Part shown: positions 44,301-52,896 of the stretch, in pieces
Layout of the letters: each line of letters starts with the position of its first letter
Numbering within the stretch: the first letter of the stretch is position 1
Source of the DNA: Lepidonotus clava
Lineage: Eukaryota; Annelida; Polychaeta; Phyllodocida; Polynoidae
Direction of reading: 5' to 3'
DNA: 64,000 nt
NCBI GenBank assembly: GCA_936440205.1
Contig: OW387139.1
Location: 1,911,596 to 1,975,595 of the forward strand
Position numbers and translations under genes: made by a program
Notes under the pieces: generated by a model
Told to the model about the DNA's origin: nothing
Database searches by the model: none
What the model saw: the letters and a program-made list of their open reading frames with translations, nothing else

Positions 44301-47129
44301 TATTTAATTGGCTTTTTGCCACTATATAATATGAATATAAGAGATTAGGAATGCAGAAATAGTAACAAGATTACTGCGACCATAGCAAAACACCTCCTAT
44401 CACCAGTTGTCTATCCTTAATTGATAAGACAGGGACAGTCTCTGAGGGTTTGAAATTGGAGGGGGGTGTAACTCGCATCAATGTCTACCCTAGGCACTAT
44501 TAAGCCCATCCCAGTATTCATGAACATCTAATCTTAACAGGAAAGTACATGGCAATTTCTTTCTGATTTTGTCCCCAAAAATAGAAGTGTAAAACAAAAT
44601 TAACCATGGTGGTTCAGTTGACAAATTGCTCCTAAAACTTATTAAGGATAGACAACTGTTGATAACAGGTGTTTTTCTAATGTCGCGGTATTCTGCTTAC
44701 CATTTCTATGTTCTGTTGATATCCTATAAATATTATATATCACTAAATAGCTAATAAAGAACCCTATCTAATGATATAAATTATATAGATATATCATTGA
44801 TCATGCATGTGTGTGAAGTCCAGGAAATTGAAAAATCCTTTTTTGACTACTATTTTTTGAACAAGAATATCTCTGTTAATATTTTGTTTACAAACTTGAA
44901 ATTTCCAGTAGTTGTAGAAAAGGGCCATTCAGAGGGAACCGTGTCTCAGATTTTTTATTTAGGTCCTAGTTTTTGTTTTATGAAATGTAGAAAATATTTT
45001 TGAAAAAAATCACAAAAAGTTACCCGTTTTTTTACATAAAACAAAAACTAAGGCCTAAATAAGAATTCTGAGACACGGATCCCTCCAAATGAATGTTTTT
45101 GACTTACATACGAAATTTCATCCATTTATATTGAAAATTGACAGAGATATGCTTGTTCAAAAAATTTAATTGAAAATATTCATTATTTAATCCTAATTTC
45201 CATAATAAAAGTGCAATTATAATACTTTTTATATAATTAAGTAGAGAAAAAAATGCCCTTTTATTTGGCATATGACATGAAATTGTAACTAGTATAATAT
45301 GGGAGAGGGGTTTACTAGCGCGGATCATGCTCTGTCTACAGTTGTCTATCCTTAAATGCAGCTTATATTGGCCTTTTTTTCATAGGAACCAATGTTCTGC
45401 TTGTCAGCCGAACCTATAATGTCCAACCCTATTTTCCCTAAAATACAGCATATTGATTGGCTGGCAAACCTGCAAATCTGTCAATTGGTAAAATAAATCA
45501 TACTATTTTATCAGTACTTGGAGATATAGAAAAACATGATTCTTAGTTATTCCAGTAATCCCAAATCTAGGAGACAGGGATTGCTTATACAGTTATTTTG
45601 TCCAACCTATGTCCAACCCTGGGATATACCCAATGTGGAATGGGCTTATATTCCTTCCCTGTAATATTAGGGTACTAGGCATAGAATTAAAATTATTTCA
45701 AAATGATTTATCATTATCTGCAAATGACAGTGGTACTCCTATGTTAGGATTGCCTCATAAACAATCTAGAAGTTGGCTGGGTTTGTATGACAGATCGGTG
45801 TCACAGCAGTTGTCATAGGACAGCGTTCACCACTACTATATCTCGTTGTAATACCAGGGTTCTATTAGCTATCATATATAGCTACATGACGACAGGACCA
45901 CGAACCCACAATGGGGGTGACTGCATTATAAAGTTGAGATCTCACTAGCAACAAGCTCCTGGTATATTCACATTAACAGGAAACCTACGAAAGATATTAT
46001 TTCAAATTGGTATGGGCACTATATTATTTTATAATTATGTAACAGAAATGTTCTGCAATCCTAAATCCTTAGTCACTTTGTTACTTATTAAGATGGCACA
46101 CAGCAATTATGCTATTGATGGTGAGGTTTCAATTTCAACAAATCAGAACGTTATTATAACATTATCTTTGGTGAGGTTAGGATGAAATCAAAACAGAATG
46201 TTATAAGAACATTCTGTTTAGGTTGATGAACATAATCAGAATGTTATAATTATGTTGCATTGCAGCAACATCACTGGGAGTGATCAAAATAATGTAACAA
46301 GAACCAAACCAGAACATTGCTGCAACGTTGTAGCAACATTACATGTTTGGCTGGGAAGTCATATGTTTCAAGATTTGTTTAAAGTCCTGGGGAGGGGGTC
46401 ATAACTTAATGGATCGCAAAAACTAGGCATGATGGAAACTCTTGTGTGTGTACATCTCAGTGCTTATCCTTTATGCTGACCCCCCTTTCGGTAATCCTGC
46501 ATCTCCCACAGTAGAGCACATGCAACCATTCATCTAATCAAATCTTAACTTCTTAACAATTATTATTTTCTCAAATTCTTTTACCATGCCTTTCACCCAC
46601 CTAAGAAGACGATGGAGAGCATGTGCCAGGTGCCGGGCAGGTTGAAGCCGATACAGATGAGGCAGTAGGTGAGGACCCTCCACCTGCTGTAGGGCCTCAG
46701 CCGGGCCAGGGCCTGGTCCACCGAGGGGCCCCGGGGCCCTTTGGGGCTGTCCTGGTCCACGGAGGGGCCGCGGGGCCCTTTGGGGCTGTCCTGGTCCACC
46801 GAGGGGCCCTGGGGCCCTTTGGGGCTGTCCTGGTCCACCGAGGGGCCGCGGGGCCCTTTGGGGCTGTCCTGGTCCACCGAGGGGCCGCGGGGCCCTTTGG
46901 GGCTGTCCTGGTCCACCGAGGGGCCGCGGGGCCCTTTGGGGCTGTCCTGGTCCACCGAGGGGCTGTGGGGCCCTTTGGGGCTGCCCTCTGTACGCTCAGG
47001 CACTTCGTCTCCTGTATGATCCCCATCTCCCATATGATCCTTGTCTCCTGCATGACTCTCGTCTCCCGCATGACTCTCGTCTCCCGTATAACCCTCGTCT
47101 CCCGTAGGACCCTTGTCTCCCGTCTCCAT
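32112..47129 (-). CDS. SLC22-like organic ion transporter, complete, 10 exons
   Basis: Plasma-membrane carrier of the SLC22 family (major facilitator fold). Exons join at 47129-46601, 42448-42264, 40510-40407, 39327-39201, 38403-38204, 37548-37072, 36278-36144, 34490-34414, 33778-33591 and 32342-32112. The sum is 2,253 bp, or 750 codons plus TAA, with all phases consistent and GT/AG ends throughout. Family marks are TM1 ending WHMLSIVFLGG, GGPTIVTDFDLVCGQ, SDRWGRVP (MFS motif A), WWLVPESVMWL, FINIIVYYGLSLGAS, FFLSGLVEIPAY, GKFGITAS, NEVFPTTLRNAGLG and LPETSDHPLPQTLEDVE. The TM11 Arg in TAGRVGGLLAP replaces the Asp of cation transporters (OCTs), favouring an OAT/OCTN-like type; the substrate is unknown. 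At 750 residues it exceeds the usual ~550 because of a repeat-built N-terminus and a long acidic loop. Confidence 0.93.
32460..33590. repeat. Exon-9-tail/donor minisatellite in intron 9
   Basis: Nine copies of the last ~55 bp of exon 9 plus its 5' splice site and start of intron, at about 32,473, 32,618, 32,755, 32,900, 32,968, 33,105, 33,241, 33,386 and 33,453, then the true junction at 33,590. On the minus strand most copies retain a GTG/GTAAG-type donor. Spacing is 67-145 bp. A four-copy block is duplicated with an offset of 486 bp (32,618 versus 33,104). Confidence 0.9.
33591..33778 (-). CDS. SLC22-like exon 9
   Basis: Encodes TM10-TM11: GKFGITASLAILVLYSNEVF, PTTLRNAGLGVCVTAGRVGG and LLAPWAVYV. 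This is the most diagnostic SLC22 block. The Arg of GRVGG is the charged TM11 position that separates OAT/OCTN from OCT proteins. Acceptor TCCATACAG, donor GTG/GTAAGATAC. Confidence 0.95.
33779..34413. mobile_element. Intron 8 with tRNA-like SINE remnant
   Basis: Near 34,100-34,165 on the plus strand an A-box-like TGGTGCAGTGGTTAGC and a B-box-like GGGTTTGAATCC are spaced as in a tRNA-derived SINE head. The rest of the intron shows no recognisable repeat. A functional tRNA is unlikely because no cloverleaf closes. Confidence 0.5.
34414..34490 (-). CDS. SLC22-like exon 8
   Basis: 77-bp exon encoding FGRQRPLAFFHFVAAVGLFG then GFFGK: the second MFS loop motif (xFGRR-like) and TM9. Acceptor CACCTTCAG, donor AAAG/GTGAGAG. 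Confidence 0.92.
34987..36076. mobile_element. Dispersed repeat with fold-back tail (copy 2, interrupted)
   Basis: Matches 9,525-9,974 in its left part and in its palindromic tail at 35,921-36,076 (AAGGAAAACTAACCTCAATT facing the complement of AGGAAAACATACATAGGTTG). A TTAA element is inserted at 35,202-35,781. Lies in SLC22 intron 7. Confidence 0.75.
35202..35781. mobile_element. TTAA-flanked MITE (family C, copy 1)
   Basis: 580-bp body between TTAA at 35,198-35,201 and TTAA at 35,782-35,785. Inverted ends AGGAAAGCTTGCACATAAAT and the complement of AAGAAAACTTGCACATAAAT. No coding frame. The related repeat at 9,755 shows the unfilled TTAA. A second family member is at 50,780. Confidence 0.82.
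36144..36278 (-). CDS. SLC22-like exon 7
   Basis: Encodes TM7-TM8: FINIIVYYGLSLGASLKGGN and RYLYFFLSGLVEIPAYGLAM, almost the family consensus. Acceptor CTCTACAG, donor AAACA/GTAAGTAAG. Its first 50 bp with the acceptor are repeated in intron 6. Confidence 0.95.
36279..36650. repeat. Acceptor/exon-7-head minisatellite in intron 6
   Basis: Three full copies (about 36,332-36,378, 36,474-36,528, 36,570-36,624) and one short copy (about 36,415-36,436) of the exon 7 start with its CTGTAG-type acceptor, each followed by AAGTAAAGTATGAGTAAAGA intron sequence. Copies still read as FINIIVYCGLWLGAS-like peptides but have no donor. Confidence 0.88.
37072..37548 (-). CDS. SLC22-like exon 6 with long acidic loop
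   Basis: Starts at VPESVMWLVAKGRLQEAEKI (end of TM6 and the conserved cytosolic helix). A low-complexity loop of about 100 residues follows, rich in Asp, Glu, Pro and Ser (repeats of SAGPEDKPT, SAGPGEKPP, STGIEDKPQ). It ends in TM7 (LLLYTAVMCLLW). The loop is longer than usual for the family and its repeats suggest in-frame expansion. Acceptor CCGAGTGCAG, donor CTTTG/GTGAGTAAC. Confidence 0.93.
38204..38403 (-). CDS. SLC22-like exon 5
   Basis: Encodes TM4-TM6: GIGLSGIVLACELFPARQRP, GIGLQFFWSGAWMLLTLLAF and LELALALICLLPAAAIWW. Acceptor ACCTTACAG; donor TGGTG/GTCAGT. Its head is copied in intron 4. Confidence 0.93.
38404..38960. repeat. Acceptor/exon-5-head copies and derived satellite in intron 4
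   Basis: Two good copies of the exon 5 head with acceptor (about 38,515-38,577 and 38,663-38,722). They are embedded in a degenerate ~30-bp satellite of GGTAATACAGCACAATGCAA that itself resembles the intron just upstream of the acceptor. Copies keep CTCACAGGCCAGGACTATG and CCCTGTAAGG. Confidence 0.85.
39201..39327 (-). CDS. SLC22-like exon 4
   Basis: Completes motif A (DR/WGRVP) and encodes TM3 and the following loop: HLACQVAAVLFGVGLAF then ITLRFFLGALRE. Acceptor CTTTACAG, donor AGAG/GTACTC. Confidence 0.93.
39355..39580. mobile_element. Possible SINE-like repeat in intron 3
   Basis: TGTTGTTTAACGTTGTATCAAC, cut here for brevity, followed by TATATCACAGCGAGAAGG and GGTGTTCTTTAATGTGCAGG has the look of a common invertebrate SINE body. 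Only one copy is in the window, so this rests on memory of similar sequences. Confidence 0.3.
39581..40406. other. Rest of intron 3, nothing recognised
   Basis: No exon or clear repeat between the SINE-like stretch and exon 3. Confidence 0.4.
40407..40510 (-). CDS. SLC22-like exon 3
   Basis: Encodes FDLVCGQEHLSETSQTVFGA and GVMVGALLLPSASDR: the end of the first extracellular loop and TM2, running into MFS motif A. Acceptor CCCCTAG, donor GACCG/GTAAGAA. The first ~30 bp and the acceptor are repeated in intron 2. Confidence 0.93.
40511..41255. repeat. Acceptor/exon-3-head minisatellite (73-bp) in intron 2
   Basis: About ten 73-bp units, each with an exon-3-head copy (GAGAGGTGCTCACGGCCACA on plus) joined to a CTAGGGGG acceptor copy and GAAAACAGCACTGTCACATA. 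Central units at 40,561, 40,634, 40,707, 40,780, 40,853, 40,926 and 40,999 are nearly identical; units towards 41,250 are diverged. Confidence 0.92.
41256..42263. repeat. Exon-2-tail/donor minisatellite in intron 2
   Basis: Eight diverged units of about 105-145 bp, with exon-tail copies near 41,327, 41,448, 41,595, 41,713, 41,826, 41,935, 42,052 and 42,168. Each has about 58 bp of the exon 2 end (codons for GYVYGTDGGPTIVTD), then the GTAGGT donor and AT-rich intron ending in TATATA runs. It meets the exon-3-head array directly, so the intron has little sequence outside the two arrays. Confidence 0.92.
42264..42448 (-). CDS. SLC22-like exon 2
   Basis: Encodes the first extracellular loop: GEPDAFSCIQPGTTYDVITD, then CTWWNKSSEQPCGTLGYVYG and TDGGPTIVTD. 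Three Cys (FSC, HCTWW, QPC) and one NKS glycosylation site fit the loop. Acceptor CTCCCACCAG, donor GAT/GTAGGT. Confidence 0.93.
42449..43706. other. SLC22 intron 1, 3' part
   Basis: AT-rich intron sequence without recognised repeats or exons. Confidence 0.45.
43711..44416. mobile_element. TTAA-flanked MITE (family B, copy 1)
   Basis: 706-bp body between TTAA (43,707-43,710) and TTAA (44,417-44,420). Inverted ends GGATAGACAACTGTGG and the complement of GGATAGACAACTGGTG. The interior has a second inverted pair around TTTATTTAGGTCCTAGTTTT and its complement, so it can fold into a branched hairpin. No coding frame. Confidence 0.85.
44646..45351. mobile_element. TTAA-flanked MITE (family B, copy 2)
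   Basis: Also 706 bp, between TTAA at 44,642-44,645 and 45,352-45,355. Ends GGATAGACAACTGTTG and the complement of GGATAGACAACTGTAG. Internal TTTATTTAGGTCCTAGTTTT and its inverted partner match copy 1, with considerable divergence elsewhere. Confidence 0.85.
45356..46084. other. SLC22 intron 1, middle part
   Basis: No exon recognised. GTCCAACC-type words recur near 45,420 and 45,600. Confidence 0.4.
46085..46358. mobile_element. AACGTT-rich element in intron 1
   Basis: Carries AATCAGAACGTTATTATAAC, GCATTGCAGCAACATCACTG and ends ACATGTTTGGCTGGGA, matching the family at 14,240. Confidence 0.65.
46601..47129 (-). CDS. SLC22-like exon 1 with repeat-built N-terminus
   Basis: The start Met at 47,129 follows an in-frame stop shortly upstream. 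Residues ~5-42 are a GDESHA/GDKDHM-type 6-residue repeat (18 bp). Residues ~48-138 are seven copies of a 13-residue unit SPKGPRGPSVDQD (39 bp, plus-strand 46,712-46,985). Then LARLRPYSRWRVLTYCLICI and GFNLPGTWHMLSIVFLG form TM1. The hydrophilic extension is charged and disordered-looking and is not part of the SLC22 fold. Donor TTAG/GTGGGTG. A downstream start is possible, but no Met lies between the repeats and TM1. Confidence 0.85.
46712..46985. repeat. Coding VNTR, 39-bp unit
   Basis: Seven tandem 39-bp units inside exon 1 (CTGTCCTGGTCCACCGAGGG then GCCGCGGGGCCCTTTGGGG on plus). The units are almost identical, suggesting recent expansion. Every unit change would alter the protein by 13 residues without shifting the frame. 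Confidence 0.92.
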
Positions 47130-47169
47130 ACTTCAATCTAATAGTTTGATAGGCATTTACAAACTCAAG

Positions 47170-47695
47170 AGACGAGTTCCCAGTTGGAAGTGTTATTTCC
47201 CAGTTATAGGCGTTAGTTCCCTGTTGTAAGTGTTAGTTCCCAGCTGTATGGGTTAGTTCCCAGTTGTAAGTGTTAGTTCCCAGTTGTAAGTGTTAGTTCC
47301 CAGTTGTAACTGTTAGTTCCCAGTAGTTCCCAGTTGTAGGTGTTAGTTCCTAGTTGTAATTGTTAGTTCCCAGTGGTCAGTGTTAGTTCCCAGTTGTCAG
47401 TGTTAGTTCCCAGTTGTAAGTGTTAGCATCCATTTGTAAATGTTAGTTTCCAGTTGTAAGTCTTAGTTCCCAGTTGTAGTAGTTAGTTTCCAGTTGTAAG
47501 TATTAGTCCCCAGTTGAAAGAGTTAGTTCCCAGTTGTAATTGTTAATTCCCAGTTGTAGGTGATAGTTCCCAGTTGCAAGAGTTGGTTTCCAGTTGTAAG
47601 TGTTAGTTCCCAGTTGTAGGTGTTAGTTACCAGTTGTAAGCCTTAGTTTCCAGTTGTATGGATTAGTTCCCAATTGTAGGGTTAGTATACGGTTC
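47170..47695. repeat. Minisatellite, 20-bp unit, upstream of SLC22 start
   Basis: About 25 copies of TGTTAGTTCCCAGTTGTAAG immediately 5' of the start codon, in what should be the promoter or 5' UTR of the SLC22-like gene. No TATA-like or other promoter element could be placed with confidence. Confidence 0.92.
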
Positions 47696-49050
47696 TCAGG
47701 GTAATTGTGTCTGCTCGAGATCCCGTATTAAAGGGGTAGTCCGAGTATGGTTATACGCCTGTCCCGGGCCCGGAGACATGCAGCTCCAGGGCCCTGCTCA
47801 TTAGGACCTCTGTCATAATGGGGTCAGCCCCTGCCCCTCATTTCCCCTGTATACCCCACTTCCCTCTGCCCTTGGCAAAGTTCACCCATCATTAACCAGA
47901 TCATCGTATCACCACAGTCACAAAAGGCTACCCGAAAAACATGCCAACATCTATGTGAATTTCTTAGATTTGATATTTTTAAAAACGTATCATCCAATTG
48001 AATTGCCTGTTGAAAGCCATGTAAGGCACTCTGTTTCATATGCAAGTGCTAGGCTGCCTCCAATGTTTAGTTTTTCATAGTTAAAAGTCGTACTTCTTTA
48101 CACAATGTTGGCTGTGATATTAGTGCGATGTTACAGATTCATATACAGAAGTGTTATAATTGTTTAAGATGAGCAATTTGGAGTATCTCACATATGTGTA
48201 ACAAAGAATTTATCTCTAATATAATTATGTGACTCTGTGAAATCGTCATATTGCAGCTCGAGTCGTGTAGTTTAATCCCCCCTTTATTGGTGGTAAACCT
48301 TGACCTAACTGGGGCAACAGTGAGTGAGTGGGCTCTCAGAGACAGAGGGTTTACTGAGACTTACTCACCACACTGCAGAGGGCGCCACTGTCTGTAAACT
48401 ATCACCTTAAAGGTACTTGTACCTATCTAGCTGGATTTGAAAGTCCAGTGATATTTTGCCTATATTAGGTCCAAATATTCTTCAATATGTCAATAATCCA
48501 TAGCCAAAAGGAAATTACATTTTACTATTTGGTTTTGCACTGGAGGATTGGAAATAATAGAGACCTTTACTATAATGTTCCTATGAGAAATGTCTAACTT
48601 TTCTTGTCACAAAACTATGAATCTGTAACATAGCCCCAATATCACATCCCACATCATGTAAAAAAGTACCAATTTTAACTATGAAAACAATGTACTAAAA
48701 ATGTTGTTTTGACTTTTACCATTTTAAACATGATGCTCCCATAGCATCACTATGATAAGAATTGACAAACAGACCCTCTGCACAGCAGTATGTAAAACGC
48801 ATTATATATAGGGCCAGTCACTGAAAAACACCAGGTGCATGGCAGTGCTGGGACTAGTTACAAGGGACTGTTAACTCTCATCAACATTTATTACTGTTAT
48901 CAACTGTAACCACTATCCATTTTGATCTTATCTTTTATAAGACTAGTCTGAAAATTAGACTGAGTCTTCCATCCTTAAAACTTAAGACAATACATGTAGT
49001 GCAAATATCGGCACACTTGGAAGATCAGGACCTGTCCTGAAAGTCCTGCT
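47696..49050. other. Upstream flank of SLC22, no gene seen
   Basis: No supported exon; the minus-strand frame at 47,824-48,045 is not recognisable and has no splice sites around it. Confidence 0.35.
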
Positions 49051-49052
49051 TT

Positions 49053-49082
49053 GGAATAAACACTTTAAAAAAAAAAAAAAAA
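49053..49082 (+). other. AATAAA plus A-tract (3' end-like)
   Basis: GGAATAAACACTTT is followed at once by a run of about 16 A. This looks like a polyadenylated RNA copied back into DNA, or a very short 3' end. No parent gene is recognised in the preceding 300 bp. Confidence 0.3.
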
Positions 49083-49469
49083 TCTTTAAGTTCCACACAC
49101 TCTCAATACAGTGTCAGTACAATAATATTAAAAGAAACTTAAGAACTCAAAGTGTTCCAAAAACGTATCAGGAGACCCTGAAATTAAAAATCGTTCTTCA
49201 AGGGTTAGGGTCTCTTTGAAGCACAGCAACATAGTTTGGCCAAATATACCACTCAGTGCTGATAAACTGGAATGATAGAAAATGAAGACTGGTTGTCAAG
49301 GATCATAAACCTGTCATTCAGAAGTCTTCCATATTAAAATATCCAAATGTCTGTGTAAACCAATCCTACTTCATTCCTTATTCTGTTCATATTCTTGCTA
49401 TGCTTTAATCACTCATCTTTCTTAATATGTTTATGTTTAATTCATTTCACCATAAATATCAATAATAAT

Positions 49470-50014
49470 TTAAGTTTCCCCACTTCGTGCCTTGGATCTT
49501 TTAGCTCTGCTGCAGTACTGGTGCAGTAACAAACTCATTATGCTTCTGACCATTCTGTACATGTCGTCCATCACGATGCGACATGTGTTAATGAGGACGC
49601 GACATGATACATGCGGGTCATCTCCCTGACAGTCATCGATCAATGGCTGCAGCCTACCCTCTATGCCAGTATACTCTGTATGTGGGTTCGGGTCATCTGC
49701 ATCTCCGAGGCAAGAATGGACCTCTGCAACAACAAGAAACTCTCTTAAATTTGCATAATTCCTATAATTCCTATGAAATTTGAACATCTTGTTTACAGCA
49801 AGATGACATCACAATCATTGAATTTCCCCCCATAACCAGATATATCCAATTCAGATAATGCACATTTTGAGATTTATTCCATTATACGTGTCCCTTAGTT
49901 TCCCTATAAATAATACCTTTTGCTTACTAACTGACTTACCTTTATTTCTATAGATTTTATTGGAATATTCGTAAAGTGGCATGAGATGTAGCTTTATTTT
50001 GATCAGCAATTCAA
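49470..50014 (-). CDS. Hypothetical Cys-containing protein, last two exons
   Basis: Two exons in matching phase: 50014-49940 (acceptor CACACTAG, donor AAAG/GTAAGTCAG) and 49723-49470 (acceptor TTGTTGTTGCAG, ending in TAA). The joined product ends in about 108 residues: ELLIKIKLHLMPLYEYSNKI, then EVHSCLGDADDPNPHTEYTG, LQPLIDDCQGDDPHVSCRVL, NTCRIVMDDMYRMVRSIMSL and a basic tail. Five Cys and alternating hydrophobic residues suggest a small helical, perhaps disulfide-bonded domain. I do not recognise the family. The first listed exon may start 18 bp further upstream at another AG. Earlier exons were not found. Confidence 0.5.
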
Positions 50015-50779
50015 CTAGTGTGAATATGGCTATAGATTCAGAACCCCCAAACAGTGAAACGTACATGACACTACAGTTGACCATGTACATTTCACTCAAC
50101 CCAGTTTCAGCCCAGTGTACATTGCACTCAGCCCAGGGCCAGTCCATTAATGGGAGGGGTAGTTACATGTATCAATCCAGTTGAGTGTCACCCATTCTTG
50201 AATAGTGCATCATTATATGCATTATTCACTTTGACTGTAGGACGTGGCAGGTCATTATTCACTTTGACATGTATTTCCTGGAAAACCTGGAAAGGATTTC
50301 AAAGGTCCAACCAACCACCCCCTCTATATATAATTGGGTATGTTCTGTAAAGAGATATATTGATGACATCATCAATCTTTGGGTATAACCTAATCACACA
50401 TGGGATGTTTCTGACAGAGTATTCAGAGCAGCTGTTCAACTCAAAACATTCCTAGACCTTTGAACAGATTATTACCTATCAAAATATGGATTATGATACG
50501 TGAATGGGCATATCATACACTTAATAAGTATCCAGAAAGGGATTAGAAATACATATAGGTTTCATTAAATACACATAACACAAAGTGGATGAGAACCGCG
50601 ACGTCTGCCTTTATTAAAACAAAAAGAAAAAGAAAAGATAAAGTTTGTAAATGGGCTGAGATATGAGCCCGTTTCATGTGCTACCTAGCTTGAACCAATT
50701 GGTGCAGGCCCAAGCAGTCTGGTGGACAGTTAGTAGAAGTAGAGGGGTGTCTCCCTCTACTGTCCAAGGCAGCCACTAA
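50015..50779. other. Upstream of hypothetical gene, no exon confirmed
   Basis: The minus frame continues open to 50,147, but nothing beyond the chosen acceptor shows exon character. No repeat recognised. Confidence 0.35.
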
Positions 50780-51332
50780 AGGAAAACTTGCACATAAATT
50801 CACTAAGTGCTATTTTTTAAGTAATTAACTTGAGTTAAGTATTCTAAAAATATTTTAAAAACTTGAAAAAGTCGAGGTCCTAAGGATTTATTCAGGAAAG
50901 TGATATAATTTGGGGGATTCTCTGAATGCTGGGCTGTTTGGTACTCCCCCTGCTACGTCACAGCTGTGGGAATTCCTTCTAAATTTATTTTGGGATTCCC
51001 AGTTTAATGAATGGTTGTAGATAGATATATTCATTAATTTGTTATGAGTTGCATTGGGCCGCCTATATATAATTTGGATTAGAGAGCATAACTCTTATTA
51101 CAAATTCTACAGGGATGGGGGTTCCCCTATGAGGGCAGGTGGGATTCCCCAATAACTCCCCTTGCTACGTCATAAATTAGGGGGTTCCCTTAAAAATAAA
51201 ATATAAGTTTTCAATGTCCCATAACTGTGTATAAAGTAGGAATTCTCCTGCAATTTTGCTTAAGTTGTGACAAATATGCTGAATTGAATTAATTGACAAA
51301 TAACTATACTGCAGTTATGTGCAAGGTTTTCT
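50780..51332. mobile_element. TTAA-type MITE (family C, copy 2)
   Basis: Ends AGGAAAACTTGCACATAAAT and the complement of AAGAAAACCTTGCACATAAC. 553 bp; right flank TTAA, left flank CTAA. Internal words (CTACGTCA, GGAATTCCTTCTAAA, ATGAATGGTTGTAGAT) match copy 1 at 35,202 in reverse orientation. Confidence 0.8.
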
Positions 51333-52502
51333 TTAATATGTATATAAAACCGGGCTTCAATCTCAAATAAAATTTGGCCATTTATGTAGTTGGATTAGTT
51401 TTGGGTTGCTTGGAGTGATATTCATTTGATTACCAATAGATATGTACTGCTTTCAGGACAAGGTGCTTACTCTGCCATGTCAGCCCATTGTGATGCCTTG
51501 TCATTCCAGTATAGTTCGTAAAATTCATACAACAAAATGCAATATGATCGAATGCTATATTATATTCAAATTTGTGGGGTTCGTTCTTCCATATGTTTTT
51601 TTTCTTTTGCATAAATTTTTATTCAGTAATAAACATGAGAGTTGCAGCTGTTTTTCAGTTCATTACAAAATTGAAAAATGAAAAAAAGGTGACTTATATA
51701 GAGAACAATAAATACTAGCAGTGGTCGATAAATTGTACACAAAATATCATCAAATACAATCACATGTCTAACCAATGAGCACGGCTTTGAAGACTGAATA
51801 TGTTGCAATGTCTGTTATGCTTCTATACTTCTCACCATATTCTATTTTCAGTTATACAAATTCTACACAGAAATAGTGCATCATGACCTTCATAGAAATA
51901 TGACAGGTGCTATAAGTTTAGATTTATCATAGGACACCCCCCCCCCCCGCCATGTACGTCCCTCTGATTCCCATTGACGAGATCACGTGTGAGTCTGGTG
52001 CTTAATTTAATGGTACCGCTTGTCGGTGAACTGTATACGAGGATGGAATGATAAAAGTGTCACTGCTATTAATCCAAGCTGCCCATTGAACACCATAAAC
52101 TCCCTGTTATCCTGTTAGAGCACCCCTCGATAGAGCCTTTAGCGTGGGTTTGTGACCCGCCTGCGGAAAAGGCGGCTCAGGGGCAGCTGTATTTATCATC
52201 TAAATCATAATTTGTCCCTCGCATAACCAAACCATTGCAACGGCGAGACCACAGCAAGGACTTAGTTATGGGTCTCATAGTTGCGATATCCTTATGATTT
52301 TCAAAGTGCCAACCATCACAGCAGCGATGGTTTTGCACAAACTTTGAACACAGTTAATTTTTTGATAGATACAGTTCTGCCACTTGCCTCTTGTATATTT
52401 TAACTGCTGAGGCACACAGGTGTTAGTCACTGAAAGCAGAATATTAAAATAGATATAATGGTACATATCTATTGGTCATTGCTATCGCTAAAGTAGGATT
52501 CC
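51333..52502. other. Intergenic, no gene seen
   Basis: AT-rich, with a poly-C tract near 51,938-51,948. No supported exon. Confidence 0.4.
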
Positions 52503-52825
52503 CTGTGGCCCATCGCACAATAGAATTTCGTTACTAAGATAAAACAACGAAAGCATAACGAACATTTGCTTAGTAACGAAAAGTATCGTTATAACAAAAA
52601 TACAATATCTCGGGATCTAATGAATGAAATTAAATTCTGTAAAGTGTTCTAAACTAGAAAAAAAAATAGAAAAAATTCAGTAAAAGTTACAGCTCTTTGG
52701 GAACATTCTAAATATAGAAAAAAAATTGTGCAAAACCATCGTTGTTAAGATGAAAGTAACAACGAACACTTTCGTTGTTTACAATATTTTCGTTGTTACG
52801 AAACCCATTGTGCAACGGGGCACAG
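52503..52825. mobile_element. MITE, CTGTGGCCCATCGCACAAT ends (copy 1)
   Basis: Left end CTGTGGCCCATCGCACAATA, right end the complement of CTGTGCCCCGTTGCACAATG. Subterminal AAATTTCGTT/AACGAA words recur on both sides. About 323 bp, no coding frame. Confidence 0.8.
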
Positions 52826-52896
52826 GCTGTTCAACAGGGAAGGGTCTCGCTGTTGGTGCAAACTCTCACAACAGCAAACAGATTATGTGACGGACC

